Shown: positions 10,180 through 21,300 of the stretch, one piece after another | How the letters are laid out: each line of letters begins with the position of its first letter | How positions within the stretch are numbered: position 1 is the stretch's first letter | Translations under genes and position numbers: made by a program | Origin: Irineochytrium annulatum | Taxonomy: Eukaryota; Chytridiomycota; Chytridiomycetes; Chytridiales; Chytridiaceae | Length of the DNA stretch: 27,500 nt | Direction of reading: 5' to 3' | NCBI GenBank assembly: GCA_027600665.1 | Contig: JADGJL010000274.1 | Coordinates: 1 to 27,500 of the forward strand | The notes under the pieces: generated by a model | Databases searched by the model: none | Seen by the model: the letters and a program-made list of their open reading frames with translations, nothing else | What the model was told of the DNA's origin: nothing

Positions 10180-10514
10180 ATAAGAGGCACCGTTGCTAGA
10201 AAGTTGAAGAATCCTTTCCAATTACCTGACATTGGAAAAGATGAAGTTTGACTGACACCTTAGCTCCAAAAGTGCTGATACACCGCCCAAAAAGCTTGTT
10301 GGGGCAGGAGCGGAGGTGGCGTGGGTGCTGCTGCAGGATTTCAGCGAGTACACGTTGAGCGTCAAAAAGAGGTAATCCTCCAATTAATATATGACTAACA
10401 CAACAACCTCGAATTCTAACCATGCTTCTTCGACGTGCTGCGAGGTTATAAGAGGATGAGTGTGAGACTACTATCACTACCAAAAGAGGTCCTCTTTTTA
10501 ATTACCATAAGAGG
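10180..10514 (+). promoter_or_regulatory. Cluster of five AWAAGAGG boxes upstream of glycine decarboxylase
   Basis: The octamer A-[AT]-AAGAGG occurs at 10180-10187, 10365-10372, 10448-10455, 10482-10489 and 10507-10514, all on the plus strand. The fourth copy is half of a perfect inverted repeat. The cluster ends about 300 bp before the ATG at 10817. A role as transcription-factor sites is inference from clustering and position. Confidence 0.4.
10482..10498. repeat. Perfect 8-1-8 inverted repeat
   Basis: AAAAGAGGTCCTCTTTT is an exact palindrome around a single central T. Its half-site is the AWAAGAGG octamer repeated nearby, which suggests a dimer-binding operator rather than a hairpin terminator. 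No gene ends here. Confidence 0.6.
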
Positions 10515-10816
10515 GTCGATTTTACTCTTCTCGGCGGGATTTTTCGGGACTTGTATCGGGAGCTCTGATTGGACACTTTTGACAGCGCAGTTGTTTTCTG
10601 ACGTCGGTCTGGGCTCACCCCACTCTTTGGACCTTCTCATCGCCCCCACAGAGACCGGGGAGCCCGCGACTTTCCAGGAGAGCTCCTACAGGCTAAGAGA
10701 ACCGCCCTCGATCCGATTGACCCGCCCGGCCTCATCCTCGATCCGCCAGTCGTCGAACAAAGTTCTCCACCTCGCCTTCAACGCGGTCTTCTACCCCTTC
10801 CCGTACCCCAACTGCC

Positions 10817-13800
10817 ATGTCCATGCTTACCCCGCGTCTTGGCCGGGCTATCCGTCGGACGCCGCAATGCGCCCTGGCCGCCAGTGTTCGCCGATTCGGA
10901 TCCCTCACCCAGGCCCGGTCCTCGCCCGCGACCTGCCTCGCCGTCCCCGCGCTCTCCTCGCGCGTCACCTCCGCCCGGGCTTGTGCGCCGCGTCTGCCGC
11001 AAGGTTTGCGCGTCACCTCCCTCGCCACGAGCGCGTCGTCGGCGCCATCCGCTTTCGCACCCCTTGACACGTTCGAGCGACGACACATTGGCCCGGACGA
11101 CGCTGATATCGCGGCCATGTGCGAGACCGTCGGCGTGAAGGATTTGGACGCGCTCGTCGCAAAGTGCGTGCCGGATTCGATCCGGATAAAGAACGCTACG
11201 AGGCTCGGGAAGGGTCTGACGGAGACGGAGACGATCGAGAGGCTGAGGTACATTGCCGGGCAGAACAAGGTTTTCCGGAGCTTCATCGGGATGGGTTACG
11301 CGGGAACCGTCACGCCACCTGTGATCTTGAGGAACGTGATGGAAAATCCGGCTTGGTACACTCAGGTATTTACTATCTGGTGAAGATTCGATGACTCGGC
11401 ATGCTCACGATGCCGTAATAGTATACCCCGTATCAGCCCGAAATCTCCCAAGGCCGTCTCGAATCCCTCCTCAACTTCCAAACCATGGTCGAGGACCTCA
11501 CGGGTCTGCCGATCGCGAACGCCTCCCTCCTCGACGAGGGCACCGCAGCGGGCGAGGCTATGGTCATGTGCTTTACCGCTTTCAACAGAAAGAAGAACAT
11601 CTTCTTCGTCGATGAGCGGACGTTCCCGCAGACAATTTCGGTGGTTAAGACTAGGGCCGAGGGGTTCGGCATCCAGGTCGTTGTTGGGGACTACCAGACG
11701 TTCGAGATGACGGACAAGGTCATGGGTGTGCTGGTTCAGTATCCGAACACGGAGGGAGCAGTACTCAGCTACGACCCTTTTGTCAAAAAAGTCCACGCCG
11801 CGGGGGGGCTGGTCACGGTTGCGACTGACCTCTTGGCTTGCACACTCTTAAAGCCGCCAGGCGAGTGGGGCGCCGACATCGCGTTTGGCAACTCGCAGCG
11901 CTTCGGCGTCCCCCTCGGATACGGCGGGCCCCATGCGGCCTTCTTCGCTGTCAAGGACGAGCACAAGAGGAGGATGCCGGGGAGGCTCATTGGCGTGTCG
12001 AAGGACGCCGCAGGGAAGATGGCCTATCGGTTGGCTCTCCAGACCAGAGAGCAGCATATCCGGAGGGAGAAGGCCACGAGCAACATCTGTACCGCGCAGG
12101 CCCTGCTAGCCAATATGGCTGCCATGTACGCTGTTTACCATGGTCCTCAGGTTTGCCTCCGCTGCGGTTATCTCCCCGCTATGCAAAATCTCAAAGTTTG
12201 TAACAATAGGGCTTGAAGGACATCGGCACGCGCGTCCACGCCCTGACGAAGATTCTCGCGGACGGTGTCACGTCCCTCGGCCACAAGGTTATGAATGACT
12301 CCTACTTTGACACGCTACTGATCCGCACCTCGTCCGGCGCTTCCCACCTCCATGATGCTGCCGTCGAGCGCGGTATCAACCTCCGCCGCGTCGATGACAA
12401 CACCGTCGGCGTCACGATCGACGAGACCGTCACGCGCAACGACCTCGACGCCCTCCTCGCGGTCTTCGCGCGGACGCCCTTCAGCCAGCAATACCAGCTC
12501 GGGTCCAGCCGGCCGCACGAGCATAAGACGCCGGACCTCGACATCCTCGAGCGCAACCTGAAGCCCGCCCCCGCATTCCCCGCCGAGTTGCAGCGTCAGT
12601 CCAAGTTCCTCACGCATCCTGTTTTCAACTCGCACCACTCCGAGACCGAGATGTTGCGGTATATCTTTGCGCTTCAAAAGAGGGACTTGTCGCTTGCGGA
12701 TGCCATGATTCCGTTGGGCTCGTGCACGATGAAGCTCAACGCTACGACCGAGATGATCCCAGTGACGTGGCCCGAGTTTGGGAACATTCACCCGTTCGTG
12801 CCGGCGGATCAAGCGAAGGGCTACAAGATCTTGCTGAACGTGAGTGTTTCACTGCTTTGGGAGTTGAGGGGACAAATTTATGAATGCTAGTATAGGAGCT
12901 TGAATACGCCCTGTCTGAGGCCACCGGGTTCCCCTCCGTCAGCCTTCAGCCCAACTCTGGAGCCCAGGGCGAGTACGCCGGCCTACGCGCTATCATGGCC
13001 TACCTCTCTTCCATCGGCCAATCCTCCCGCAACGTCTGCCTCATTCCAGTCTCCGCTCACGGCACAAACCCGGCCTCTGCCGCCATGTCAGGCATGAAGG
13101 TCGTGACGGTGAAATGCGAGGAGAACGGCAACCTTGATCTGGTGGACCTCCGAGCAAAGGCAACGCTGCATAAGGATAAGCTTGCGGCCACGATGATCAC
13201 CTATCCCTCCACGTACGGCGTGTTCGAGGAGACGATCGTGGAGGCATGCAAAATCATCCATGAGAACGGCGGGCAGGTGTACATGGATGGCGCGAATTTG
13301 AACGCGCAGATGGGACTTTGCAAGCCGGCCGAGATGGGGGCGGATGTGTGCCACTTGAACCTGCACAAGACGTTCTGCATCCCGCATGGTGGTGGTGGGC
13401 CTGGGATGGGGCCGATTGGAGTGTGAGTTCAGAGCTTTTTTTGATACTCTGGAGTGTGGTTTCTGACCGATCTATTTACAGGCAATCGCACTTAGCGCCG
13501 TTCCTCCCTACCCATGCGATCGTTCCCACGTGTGGCGAGCAGAGTTTCGGTTCCGTTTCTGCCGCACCTTACGGTTCCGCCAGCATCCTCCCCATCTCCT
13601 GGGCATACCTGAAGCTGATGGGTTGGTACCGCGTTTTGAGCACCAGAGCGAGAAAATGTATTTGATGTCATTCGATTAACAGGCGATGATGGTCTACGGA
13701 AGGCGACTCAGGTCGCGCTTTTGAACGCCAACTATATGCTTAAGCGGCTTGAGAAGGATTACGAGATCCTCTTCACGAACAAGAATGGTCTCTGCGCACA

Positions 13801-14306
13801 CGAGTTCATTGTCGACACGCGCGTCTTCGACAGTACGTCCGGCATTCAGGCCATCGACATCGCCAAGCGGCTGCTAGTACGAATTTGCTCCTTTCACCAT
13901 ATCACGGACGTCGTTTTTAATAAGCCAAAAACAGGACTACGGTTTCCACGCCCCGACCATGTCCTTCCCCGTCGCAAACACGCTCATGATCGAGCCGACG
14001 GAATCCGAGTCCCGCGCCGAGATCGACCGCTTCTGCGACGCTATGCTCCAGATCCGTCGCGAGATTCGCGACATCGAGTCCGGGAAGCAACCGAGGGACA
14101 ATAACGTCCTTACGAACGCGCCCCATAGCGTCGAAGTGCTTTTGGGAGAGAAGTGGGACAGGCCGTACGGGAGGGAGATGGCCGCGTACCCCATGAAGGA
14201 TTTGAGAAAGATGAAGTTTTTCCCGACAGTGTCGAGGGTGGATGACACCTACGGTGACAGGAACTTGATGTGCTCCTGCCCGCCGATCGAGGAGTATGAG
14301 CAGTGA
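10817..14306 (+). CDS. GLDC: Glycine decarboxylase (P-protein), mitochondrial, 1046 aa, 7 exons
   Basis: Exons: 10817-11365, 11422-12150, 12210-12839, 12896-13422, 13482-13621, 13683-13876, 13935-14306; every phase agrees (3141 nt). It is the PLP enzyme that decarboxylates glycine and passes the aminomethyl group to lipoylated H-protein in the mitochondrial glycine cleavage system. The first 75 or so residues are Arg/Ser/Ala-rich with almost no acid, as expected of a mitochondrial presequence. The mature part starts near [16 protein letters not shown]. Landmarks: [53 protein letters not shown], and the PLP lysine at about residue 794 in [20 protein letters not shown]. The C-terminus ([11 protein letters not shown]...[10 protein letters not shown]) matches the family end. 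Length is typical of eukaryotic P-proteins. No defect seen. Confidence 0.97.
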
Positions 14307-14601
14307 CTGAGAATGATTGAGCAGTAAGGTTGCGGATGGGCTTTGGTTGATACCCGCTGCAAGCGGTGCTTTTTTAAAGGTTGAGCGTTTACCTATTTGT
14401 TTCAAGTAAACTAGTCAGCATTAATAATTGGATTTGCGGATCCATGGATCGGGACTATCGTGCATGTGTTCACTTATTTNNNNNNNNNNTTTTTATCTTT
14501 ATTTGGTTGCGATATCATTCATATCGTGCTGCTATTCTATATCTGGATTATGAAATGAACACATTTCAATAGAACTACTCATTAGTACACTCTCTTCGCC
14601 T
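14307..14601. other. Convergent intergenic region with an assembly gap
   Basis: The 3' ends of glycine decarboxylase (plus) and LAS1 (minus) face each other over 295 bp. Ten Ns at 14480-14489 sit between T-rich tracts, so the gap probably hides a homopolymer or simple repeat of unknown true length. No gene is seen. Confidence 0.8.
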
Positions 14602-16695
14602 CTAAAGAATTCTAATCTTCTTCGATATTCGCTCAATGTCTTCGTCTGTAAAGTGCACAGCCGGCACTCTTTTCGGCGACGCAGGTTTCTCATCGTCTTC
14701 CATTCCATCCTCGGCTTCCGTCAGTACCGAGACGGTGGCCTTCCTCTTCCCGCCTTTACCCCAGACCGGCGGATCTACGTCATTGCTGGGCACCACAAAA
14801 ATACCTGATGTAAAGTGCCAGTCTCAGTCTGGGGCAGAGAACACTAGTTGCTGAGATAAAATCACCTCTTCGAGCCCCCTCGCCTGGGGTATCCCAGTCC
14901 AACGGCAACTTGAGGTCGGGAAAGCCGACTCCAGGGACGCAGCCGACCGGCTGACCCTTCCACCCCGTCTCTGGCGCCAGCGACCATCCCTTCACTTCCT
15001 CCTTCTCCTTCTCCTTGCCCTTGCCCTCACCCTCCATCGTGGCGACATCATCAACCTTGGGCCTCAACGCCCGAAACCGCTCCATCCGGGATCGGACGAG
15101 TCGCAGTGCTACCTCTGGGTCGTCATCATCCACATTCTCATCGTCGTTCTCGTCGTCAGACGTTTCCATGCGATCGGGGACATGTCGGGTGAAATTCACG
15201 GCGGCAACCGACAGGTCGTCAATGTAATTCAGCACCGGTTTTAGTTTCTCCGTGAGGGTCGGTTTTAGCCTGCCAAGATCTTGAATGAGGGGCTTTGTCC
15301 TGTGCAACAAGCATTATTATATAGTGGCAAACCAATTGGCAAACATCTTTTATTACCACTTATTCGGATTTCGCAAGCACACCGACAGCACATCCGCCGC
15401 ATTTATGCCCTCTTTTGACATAATCATTCTTAGCAGTGTCCGGCTCCAGGCGGCTGGGAAAGTCAGCGTCCTGACACCATACAGTCTAAAGTTTACCGAT
15501 CGTTGCAAAATAACCTGCGCCGTACGTGCGTACGGGAATCAAATCCGTATCTCCGTCAAGTCCTGCGCAACATGTCAAAAACATGCGTGATCGCCTTGAC
15601 TTTACCTGTCGGTTGTTCCGCAAGCAGCCCCACCATAGTGAAAAACAAGTCGTCGGCGAATCCCGGCCAGTACTGCTCAAATGCCTCGAGCGCAGGAACC
15701 CACAACCGCTCCTCAGCGGCGGTCAGCTGTATGTCTTCCCTGTTTCCCAGCGTGAGACATCTCATTACAGAAGTGACCACCCCACCTATCGTCATCTTTC
15801 GTAACCATGCACCCATCCTCCAACAGCGCCGGAAACAAGAAATCTCGGTACCCTTCCACCTGTATTAGCGCCATCACGTCTGAGAGGAGGCCATGGCCGG
15901 GCGCGGGCGCACCCCTCACCCTCTTCGACGGCTCCGTCTCGAGAACCACTTGGCGGTATTGTCCGAGAAGGCCACGGACGTCCGTCGCGGTGTCGGTCAT
16001 GTAAGATCGAATCTGGACCCAGTAGTTCTCGTATAGCCATAGGAGGGCCTGCGTGGCAACACGTTGAGTCAACCGACGCGGGCGCGGGCGCAGCAAGAGC
16101 AGATGCCAACCTGGTTGCAGCCGCTCCGCAGCAGAGGAAGTGACGGGAGGTGATCATGGGTTCCGGCATGCCGGAGGTCGACGAACCATGCCGGCAGACC
16201 GAGAGACTCCGCTATCGATTGAACTGAAGAGGCGTAATTGCCGCGTTGAGCCGGGTCGACGAGGCCGTTGACGAAGCTGGCTTTTCAATTAGAACTCACA
16301 GAAACTCCAACTCGTCACGCTGAAACTAGAACAGACCGGATAAAAGCCATCGCATACATAAGCCGAATCTCATGCGCCGAGATCTCCGATTCTGTTCGCC
16401 CGCCCATTCCATCCCTCAACCAGATTTCGACCAAGGAAGCCGTAGAGTCGACGGCATGTGGAACTTTCCCTCTACTTGACCAGGCTTTCACCTGCGATTT
16501 AGGATGTCGGACTTGAACAGCATAAAAAACCGGAAAGAAAGGAACAAAAAAAGCATGGGGCGGGGCAATCGGACTTACTCTCTTAACGCCCTGATCACGC
16601 TTAAAATGGTCCGTGGGATCCTCGTAAAAGTAGGCAAACACTTCGTCCCATTCTTCGTACGAATGCCAGGGGACGATCCGCGGGAGCCTTCGCAT
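14602..16695 (-). CDS. LAS1: LAS1 pre-rRNA processing endoribonuclease (HEPN), 545 aa, 9 exons
   Basis: Exons in coding order: 16579-16695, 16337-16491, 16111-16276, 15786-16048, 15606-15739, 15526-15562, 15357-15485, 14866-15299, 14602-14804; all phases agree (1638 nt). The N-terminus has the LAS1 signature: MRRLPRIVPWHSYEEWDEVF, then VKAWSSRGKVPHAVDSTASL, MYAMAFIRFVNGLVDPAQ, and DLRHAGTHDHLPSLPLLR. RHAGTH (residues 126-131) is the HEPN RNase R-x4-H motif. Later come ALLWLYENYW and DFLFPALLEDG, as in the family. LAS1 cuts ITS2 of the pre-rRNA, working with the polynucleotide kinase Grc3, in 60S subunit maturation in the nucleolus (established in yeast). The C-terminus is acidic then basic, ending SKKIRIL. 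Exon 6 is only 37 nt and the intron after it only 40 nt. Divergent from the TPR gene. Confidence 0.93.
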
Positions 16696-16779
16696 CCTGT
16701 CAAGAGAAAATGACTTCTCCAAAACAAAAAGACCGCAATCCAAATCCACAACAGCTCCCAGCTCTCGCACACCCCCAGT
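16696..16779. promoter_or_regulatory. Divergent promoter between LAS1 and the TPR gene
   Basis: Only 84 bp lie between the two start codons (16695 minus, 16780 plus). It is A-rich on the LAS1 side (AAGAGAAAATGACTTCTCCA) and CA-rich on the TPR side. It must contain both cap sites or these lie inside the coding regions. No consensus element is assigned. Confidence 0.55.
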
Positions 16780-17682
16780 ATGACCGAGATTGAGACAGCG
16801 ACCAGCTCGGCCGCTGCGGCCCCACCCCAAATGACGATCTTGGAGAAGGTTCAAAAGGTAGCGTGAAGTTGTTCTATGAGAGGAAGATCGCGGAAAGTGC
16901 TGGAGTAACATTGCTCTTCCCGTGGCAGGGCAAGGACGAGAAGGACGCCGGAAACGCCGCTTTCAAGGCCGGAGATATCCAGGTGGCGCTGCGTCACTAT
17001 CACACGGTGTGGAATGGGTCGTTGCTTCTGCTTGCACACACGCTTACAATTCGTGCCCGGCCCCTCAGTCTATTCTGTACCTTTCGGGTCTCGACAACGC
17101 GCATCTGAAGACGTTCGTTGGTGGTGAAGATATGCAGGAGGAGGTGAAGAAGGATATCAAGGAGGTATGATGGTACCCGTCCCATTGGAGTTTGACGCGC
17201 TCTGCCTAGACGATCCTCACGTGCAACAGTAACATGGCCGCCTGCCACATGAAGAAGGAGAACTGGGAGAAGGCTATCGCTTGCTGTGCGAAGGTGTTGG
17301 ATAAGAACCCCGATAACGCGAAGGTATGGTGAAGCAAAAGTTTCACTTATCTTAAACCATATTTAGGCTTTGTTCCGGAGAGGCAAAAGCAACCTTGAAC
17401 TGGGCAACCTCGACAAGGCGGAGGCAGACTTGAAGAAGGTTTGTGGCTCCGTTCCACTCAGCGAAGTCTTTGCTGATCAATATTAGGCCTGCAAGCTCCA
17501 GCCCAACGACACCGGCATTCGGGCGGAGTTGGCCAGAATAGCAGAGAAGCACAAGGTATAGTTGCTGTGATTATTTTCGGAGACTTTTGCCTATTTGTTA
17601 AACATGTGCCACCATACTGCAGGCACTCGATGAGAAGCAAAAGAAGGAGCTTTTCGGCATGTTCGACAAAGGCAAGAAGTAA
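16780..17682 (+). CDS. Small tetratricopeptide-repeat protein, 188 aa, 7 exons
   Basis: Exons: 16780-16857, 16929-17006, 17069-17164, 17210-17323, 17367-17438, 17487-17555, 17623-17682; all are phase 0, giving 567 nt. After an Ala/Thr-rich start the protein has three TPR-like helical hairpins: KDEKDAGNAAFKAGDIQVAL (about 28-50), SNMAACHMKKENWEKAIACC (about 91-110), and KALFRRGKSNLELGNLDKAE (about 122-142), ending in a Lys-rich helix. This pattern (N.AAC...K...W..AI..C..VL...P.N.KALFRRG) is that of the TPR domains of FKBP- and TTC9-type HSP90/HSP70 co-chaperones. There is no peptidyl-prolyl isomerase domain, so it is a stand-alone TPR adaptor. The partner is not known. The exon 4 acceptor (CTGCCTAG at 17209) was chosen over the later CAACAG because only it keeps the frame. 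Confidence 0.85.
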
Positions 17683-18302
17683 TGTCGAAAAGCTTCTTTG
17701 TGAGTTCGGGTGGGGAGTAGATTGCTGATTCTATCTATGCTGAGATAATGTATGAATGTAAAAATGGAAAGTAAACATTTTAAGAGAAGAAATTGTCTTT
17801 TATGTTTGCATGGAAGGGATATTCAAGCTCTGCGCGCTTTTCTTCAGATCTGAGCCTGAGCAGCAGAACACGAACTCATTTATTCGTTGTCCTGTAACTT
17901 CCAGGAGCAACTCTCTAGCGCTTTAGAACTTAAACAACTTCATTATCGCACAGCAATGTCTCACTATTTTTACATGCCACATTAACAACAAAGACAACAT
18001 AGGTTTCTTTTTTCGTTAGTAGGCCAGCTGAATGCACATATAAGAACCCGATTGCCCGTCCGCTCCTCCGTGATAGCGCAATTGTTCAACAGCAGGAAAA
18101 AAAAGCATTCTGATGGCAGCGTGGTTCACAAAATTAGCAATGCGTGCTATCCAGAGCAGTGCGTTAAACAGGCCACTTCATCAATAGTGTGAAGGGTGCC
18201 GGCGACGTTGCCATGTTGAGCTTGAATGCCATTGCCCGTCCGATCAATGTGTGATTGTTGTTGGGAGACTTTCGAGACATCCAAACTCACTCGAATAACG
18301 AG
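17683..18302. other. Intergenic, AT-rich, no gene seen
   Basis: About 620 bp between the TPR gene's stop and the nuclease-helicase start. The first part should be 3' UTR of the TPR gene, the last part promoter and 5' leader of the next gene. It contains a 12-bp direct repeat (ATTGCCCGTCCG) at 18051-18062 and 18231-18242. No open frame of note. Confidence 0.5.
18051..18242 (+). repeat. 12-bp direct repeat pair upstream of the nuclease-helicase
   Basis: ATTGCCCGTCCG occurs at 18051-18062 and again at 18231-18242, start to start 180 bp apart, the second copy ending 60 bp before the ATG at 18303. It may be a duplicated regulatory site or chance; only its position in the promoter region supports the former. 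Confidence 0.45.
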
Positions 18303-21300
18303 ATGTTAGATTACGACCCGGTCGAGCTGCCGGATGAGGGCGAGGTCGCGTTGGCTTCCCAGGCACAAGTGACGGCGACTGATCTTGGCAATCACCAGAA
18401 GCACAACTGCGACCTCAGGCTGCGCCTCGTCCTGGACCGACGCCGCAGTGGCTTCAAAGCAGCGGAGGACTGCAGCGCTAAGACTTCGGCCCATTTTAGG
18501 AAGGGAATTGATGTGAGGACTCTCTTGACGAGATTTTTTTTTTTTAAGGCAAATACTTATTTCCTCTAAGTGGGAAAATGTGCTTAGATCTAAACTTGAG
18601 CAAGAGGGCTTACAGGTATCCTGCGCGTCCGGCCCAGCGCGCCGGCCTCTTTCTGCGAAGGAAATCTTCGCGATCATCGAAGCCCGCAAGCAGGACGAGT
18701 TCTTCCTCGTCGACCTTACGATCCAAATGCCCGCCAACGCCTCAAAGCTTAAACTCGGGAAACTGCTACCAGACTTTGTGCGCGTGCGGAAGAGTGAGGA
18801 CGGCATTCGCCTTCAGGTCATCGACTCAAAGGCATCCGCTGCCATGGCGGTGTCGCACCAAGTTCAAATTGGCGTGTACGCCAGGGCTTTGGAGTACATG
18901 TTCAGGGTGGAAGGCGTCGCCGTCACCGTCGAGCCGCGTGCGTACGTGTGGATGCTTCGCTCTCGATCGGGGGTGGCCCACGATATGTGGTCGAGAGCCG
19001 AGGAGACTATCAGCAAAACGCGGAGGGATGAGGAAGACGGAGCGTTTAGCCTCGAGCTTGTGGGCAAGAAGCTTGAGGTTCTCCTGAATGACGTGTACCC
19101 AAAATTTGTGGGTGACGACGCGTGCGATATTGAGGACATCGGGTGGAGATACGACGAGCGGTGCCGCGGGTGTGATTTCGAGGAGGGGTGCGAGGCGAGG
19201 GTCAAGGTCGAGGGCGACCTGTCACTCATTCCGAACCTAAGCGTGTCGGCGAGGCGGCATCTGGAGGCCGAGCTGAGGTGGTTCGCTGCCGACAAGAAGG
19301 CGCCGAGACGGCGGAGAAGGGATTTACGGGACCTCCCGAGAGACCGGGTGGCCAGAAATTGGAATCAAGTCTGGAGTGACGCGGCGGCTAATCACATCGA
19401 TGAATTCACGGATGTCACGGAACTACACGGGATGTTCTATCCCACTGAAGACGGCCGCGCGCCATTTATTGCGCGACAACGAGAGGAGCTCCCGACCGCC
19501 TACTATGAAACCATGAGGATTCTCCGCGCCAATGTCGTTCCCGCCGGATCCCCTCCCGCCTCAATTGCCGAAAGTCCCGTCCTCCGCTCCGCCATCCATC
19601 ATTCCATCGAGCCAACAAACTCCTTATGCCTCACCTTCCCCTCCACCGAACACCTCGCCGTCCACCTCTCCCTCGGTATCGACCCGCTCACCAACACACT
19701 CTACGGCTTCTCAATCCACCAGTTCATCACAAGCCCCAACAGCTTCTTCGAATCGACCATCCCCGATCGCCTTATCACCCGCGTCTCCGCGGGCCCCGAC
19801 GACGACCTCGCACCGCTCCTGATCGCCTGCGTCGCCGACCTGATCCTCTCATTTATCCGTCTGCACGACCGGCGCGTCCAGTTCTACGTCAACGAGACAG
19901 CAGAGCGGTCCGCCCTCCTCTCACTTCTCACGGAAGCCTCCTGCGCAACCGTTGAAGACGCCACGCGGGCCCTTCAGACGCGCATCTGCGTCGGCGCGCT
20001 CTTGGACCACCCGGACGCGCTGCTGTGCGCGCACCCACCTGACCTGCTCCCGCTCTCGATGCTCCTGTCTGCATCGGACGCGAAGCTGAAGGCGGATGTG
20101 ATCGAATACCTGGGCGTTGTGACGGGCGAAGCGGAAAAGGCGAGAGGTACGGTGGCGGTTCTGACTGACAAACTCAAGTGCGAGATTGAGAGGAGGGGTA
20201 GGAGCGCGAGCGGTACGGAGCTGAAGATGCCGAGGATTGTGGTGTTGGCGCAGGCCGTGAGAGATTTGGTGTGTTTGCCAAGGGCTGGGTACTTTGGGTT
20301 CGAGGAGGTTGCAGTGGTGCTTCTGGATGGTGTTGAGGATGCGGCGGCGTTAAAAGAGGAGAAGGCGTTCGAGAAATGGGACAATGGGGATGAGACGGGG
20401 TGCAAATCGGTGCTAGAGAAGCGGGCAGAGGTGGGCAGGCGGCTCGTCTTAAAGCTGCGGGACGTCGCCACTGCCAACCGGGATGATGTTGGCGCCGTGG
20501 TGCAGGGTCCGAAAATGTTAATTAACGCTGCACCGGTGTTGCGCGTCGCTTTCTTAGACTTTTTTAAGGACCCAGTATTGGCAAGGATGATGTTTATGAC
20601 GCAGGTACGTCACTCCGTTCTTGGGTTATGCTCCGCGCTAACGTTAAAGCGCTCTGCAAAGCTTGAGATGGTCATGAGCTACCGCGAGGTGATTGATGCG
20701 CGGCTGGACTGGAGCCACGTCTGCGAGCTCGAGTATGAGGAGAACCGGCAGAACTTCATCCACCGCTTCCGTGTGATCTCCGACCCTTCGCACATTCTCC
20801 TCGCGAACGCTGTCGAGGAAGTGCGGACGGAGGAGCCCGAGGCCAAACGGAACTCGTTTTATAAATACCTCCTCGTCGACGCGACAAAGCCTGAGATCGC
20901 CGCGGCCTACGACGACCTTAAGTACGCGGGCAGGATGGGGTTTCAGGCGAGGCTCGATGAGGAGGATGCACCAATACTCGGCGGGTCGCTAGCGATGTCG
21001 GAAATCGTTGAGGTTGTTCCCGGCCAACCGTGGAGGGTTGACTTGCAGGTGATGGTGGCGGGGAAATGCGGATTTAGCTACACGATCCCGCGACGAAAGC
21101 GGTTCAAGTTGTGCAGGCGGTTTATGGACCTGAACTCAAAAAAGATCGTGTCGGCGCTGTTCGAAACGGAGGTTGTGCGAAGGCAGCGTGTCGGTAGTAT
21201 CCCGCCTTTGTTCCTCCGTTTCTTGACGGACAGGAACAGGATAGAGGCGGCGCGACATCGGAATCATGAGATCTACGAGAAGGCGCGGTTGGGCTTGAAC

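Noticed and set aside
10196..10483. 95-codon minus-strand open frame (GLPLFDAQRVLAEILQQHPR) with a CAG/GTAATT donor-like end
   Set aside because: It overlaps the AWAAGAGG cluster, has no partner exon and no family match that I recognise. It could be chance.
10435..11067. 210-codon plus-strand open frame overlapping the glycine decarboxylase start
   Set aside because: Its second half is an out-of-frame reading of the GLDC presequence exon, and the rest lies in the promoter region with no known domain.
16315..16911. 198-codon minus-strand frame read as one unbroken protein
   Set aside because: It contains LAS1 exons 1 and 2 but also the intron between them (a clear GTAAGT donor and a CTAAATCGCAG acceptor), and its 5' end runs past the true start into the TPR gene.
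18306..18806. 166-codon minus-strand open frame
   Set aside because: Antisense to the first two exons of the nuclease-helicase, which have clear family residues.
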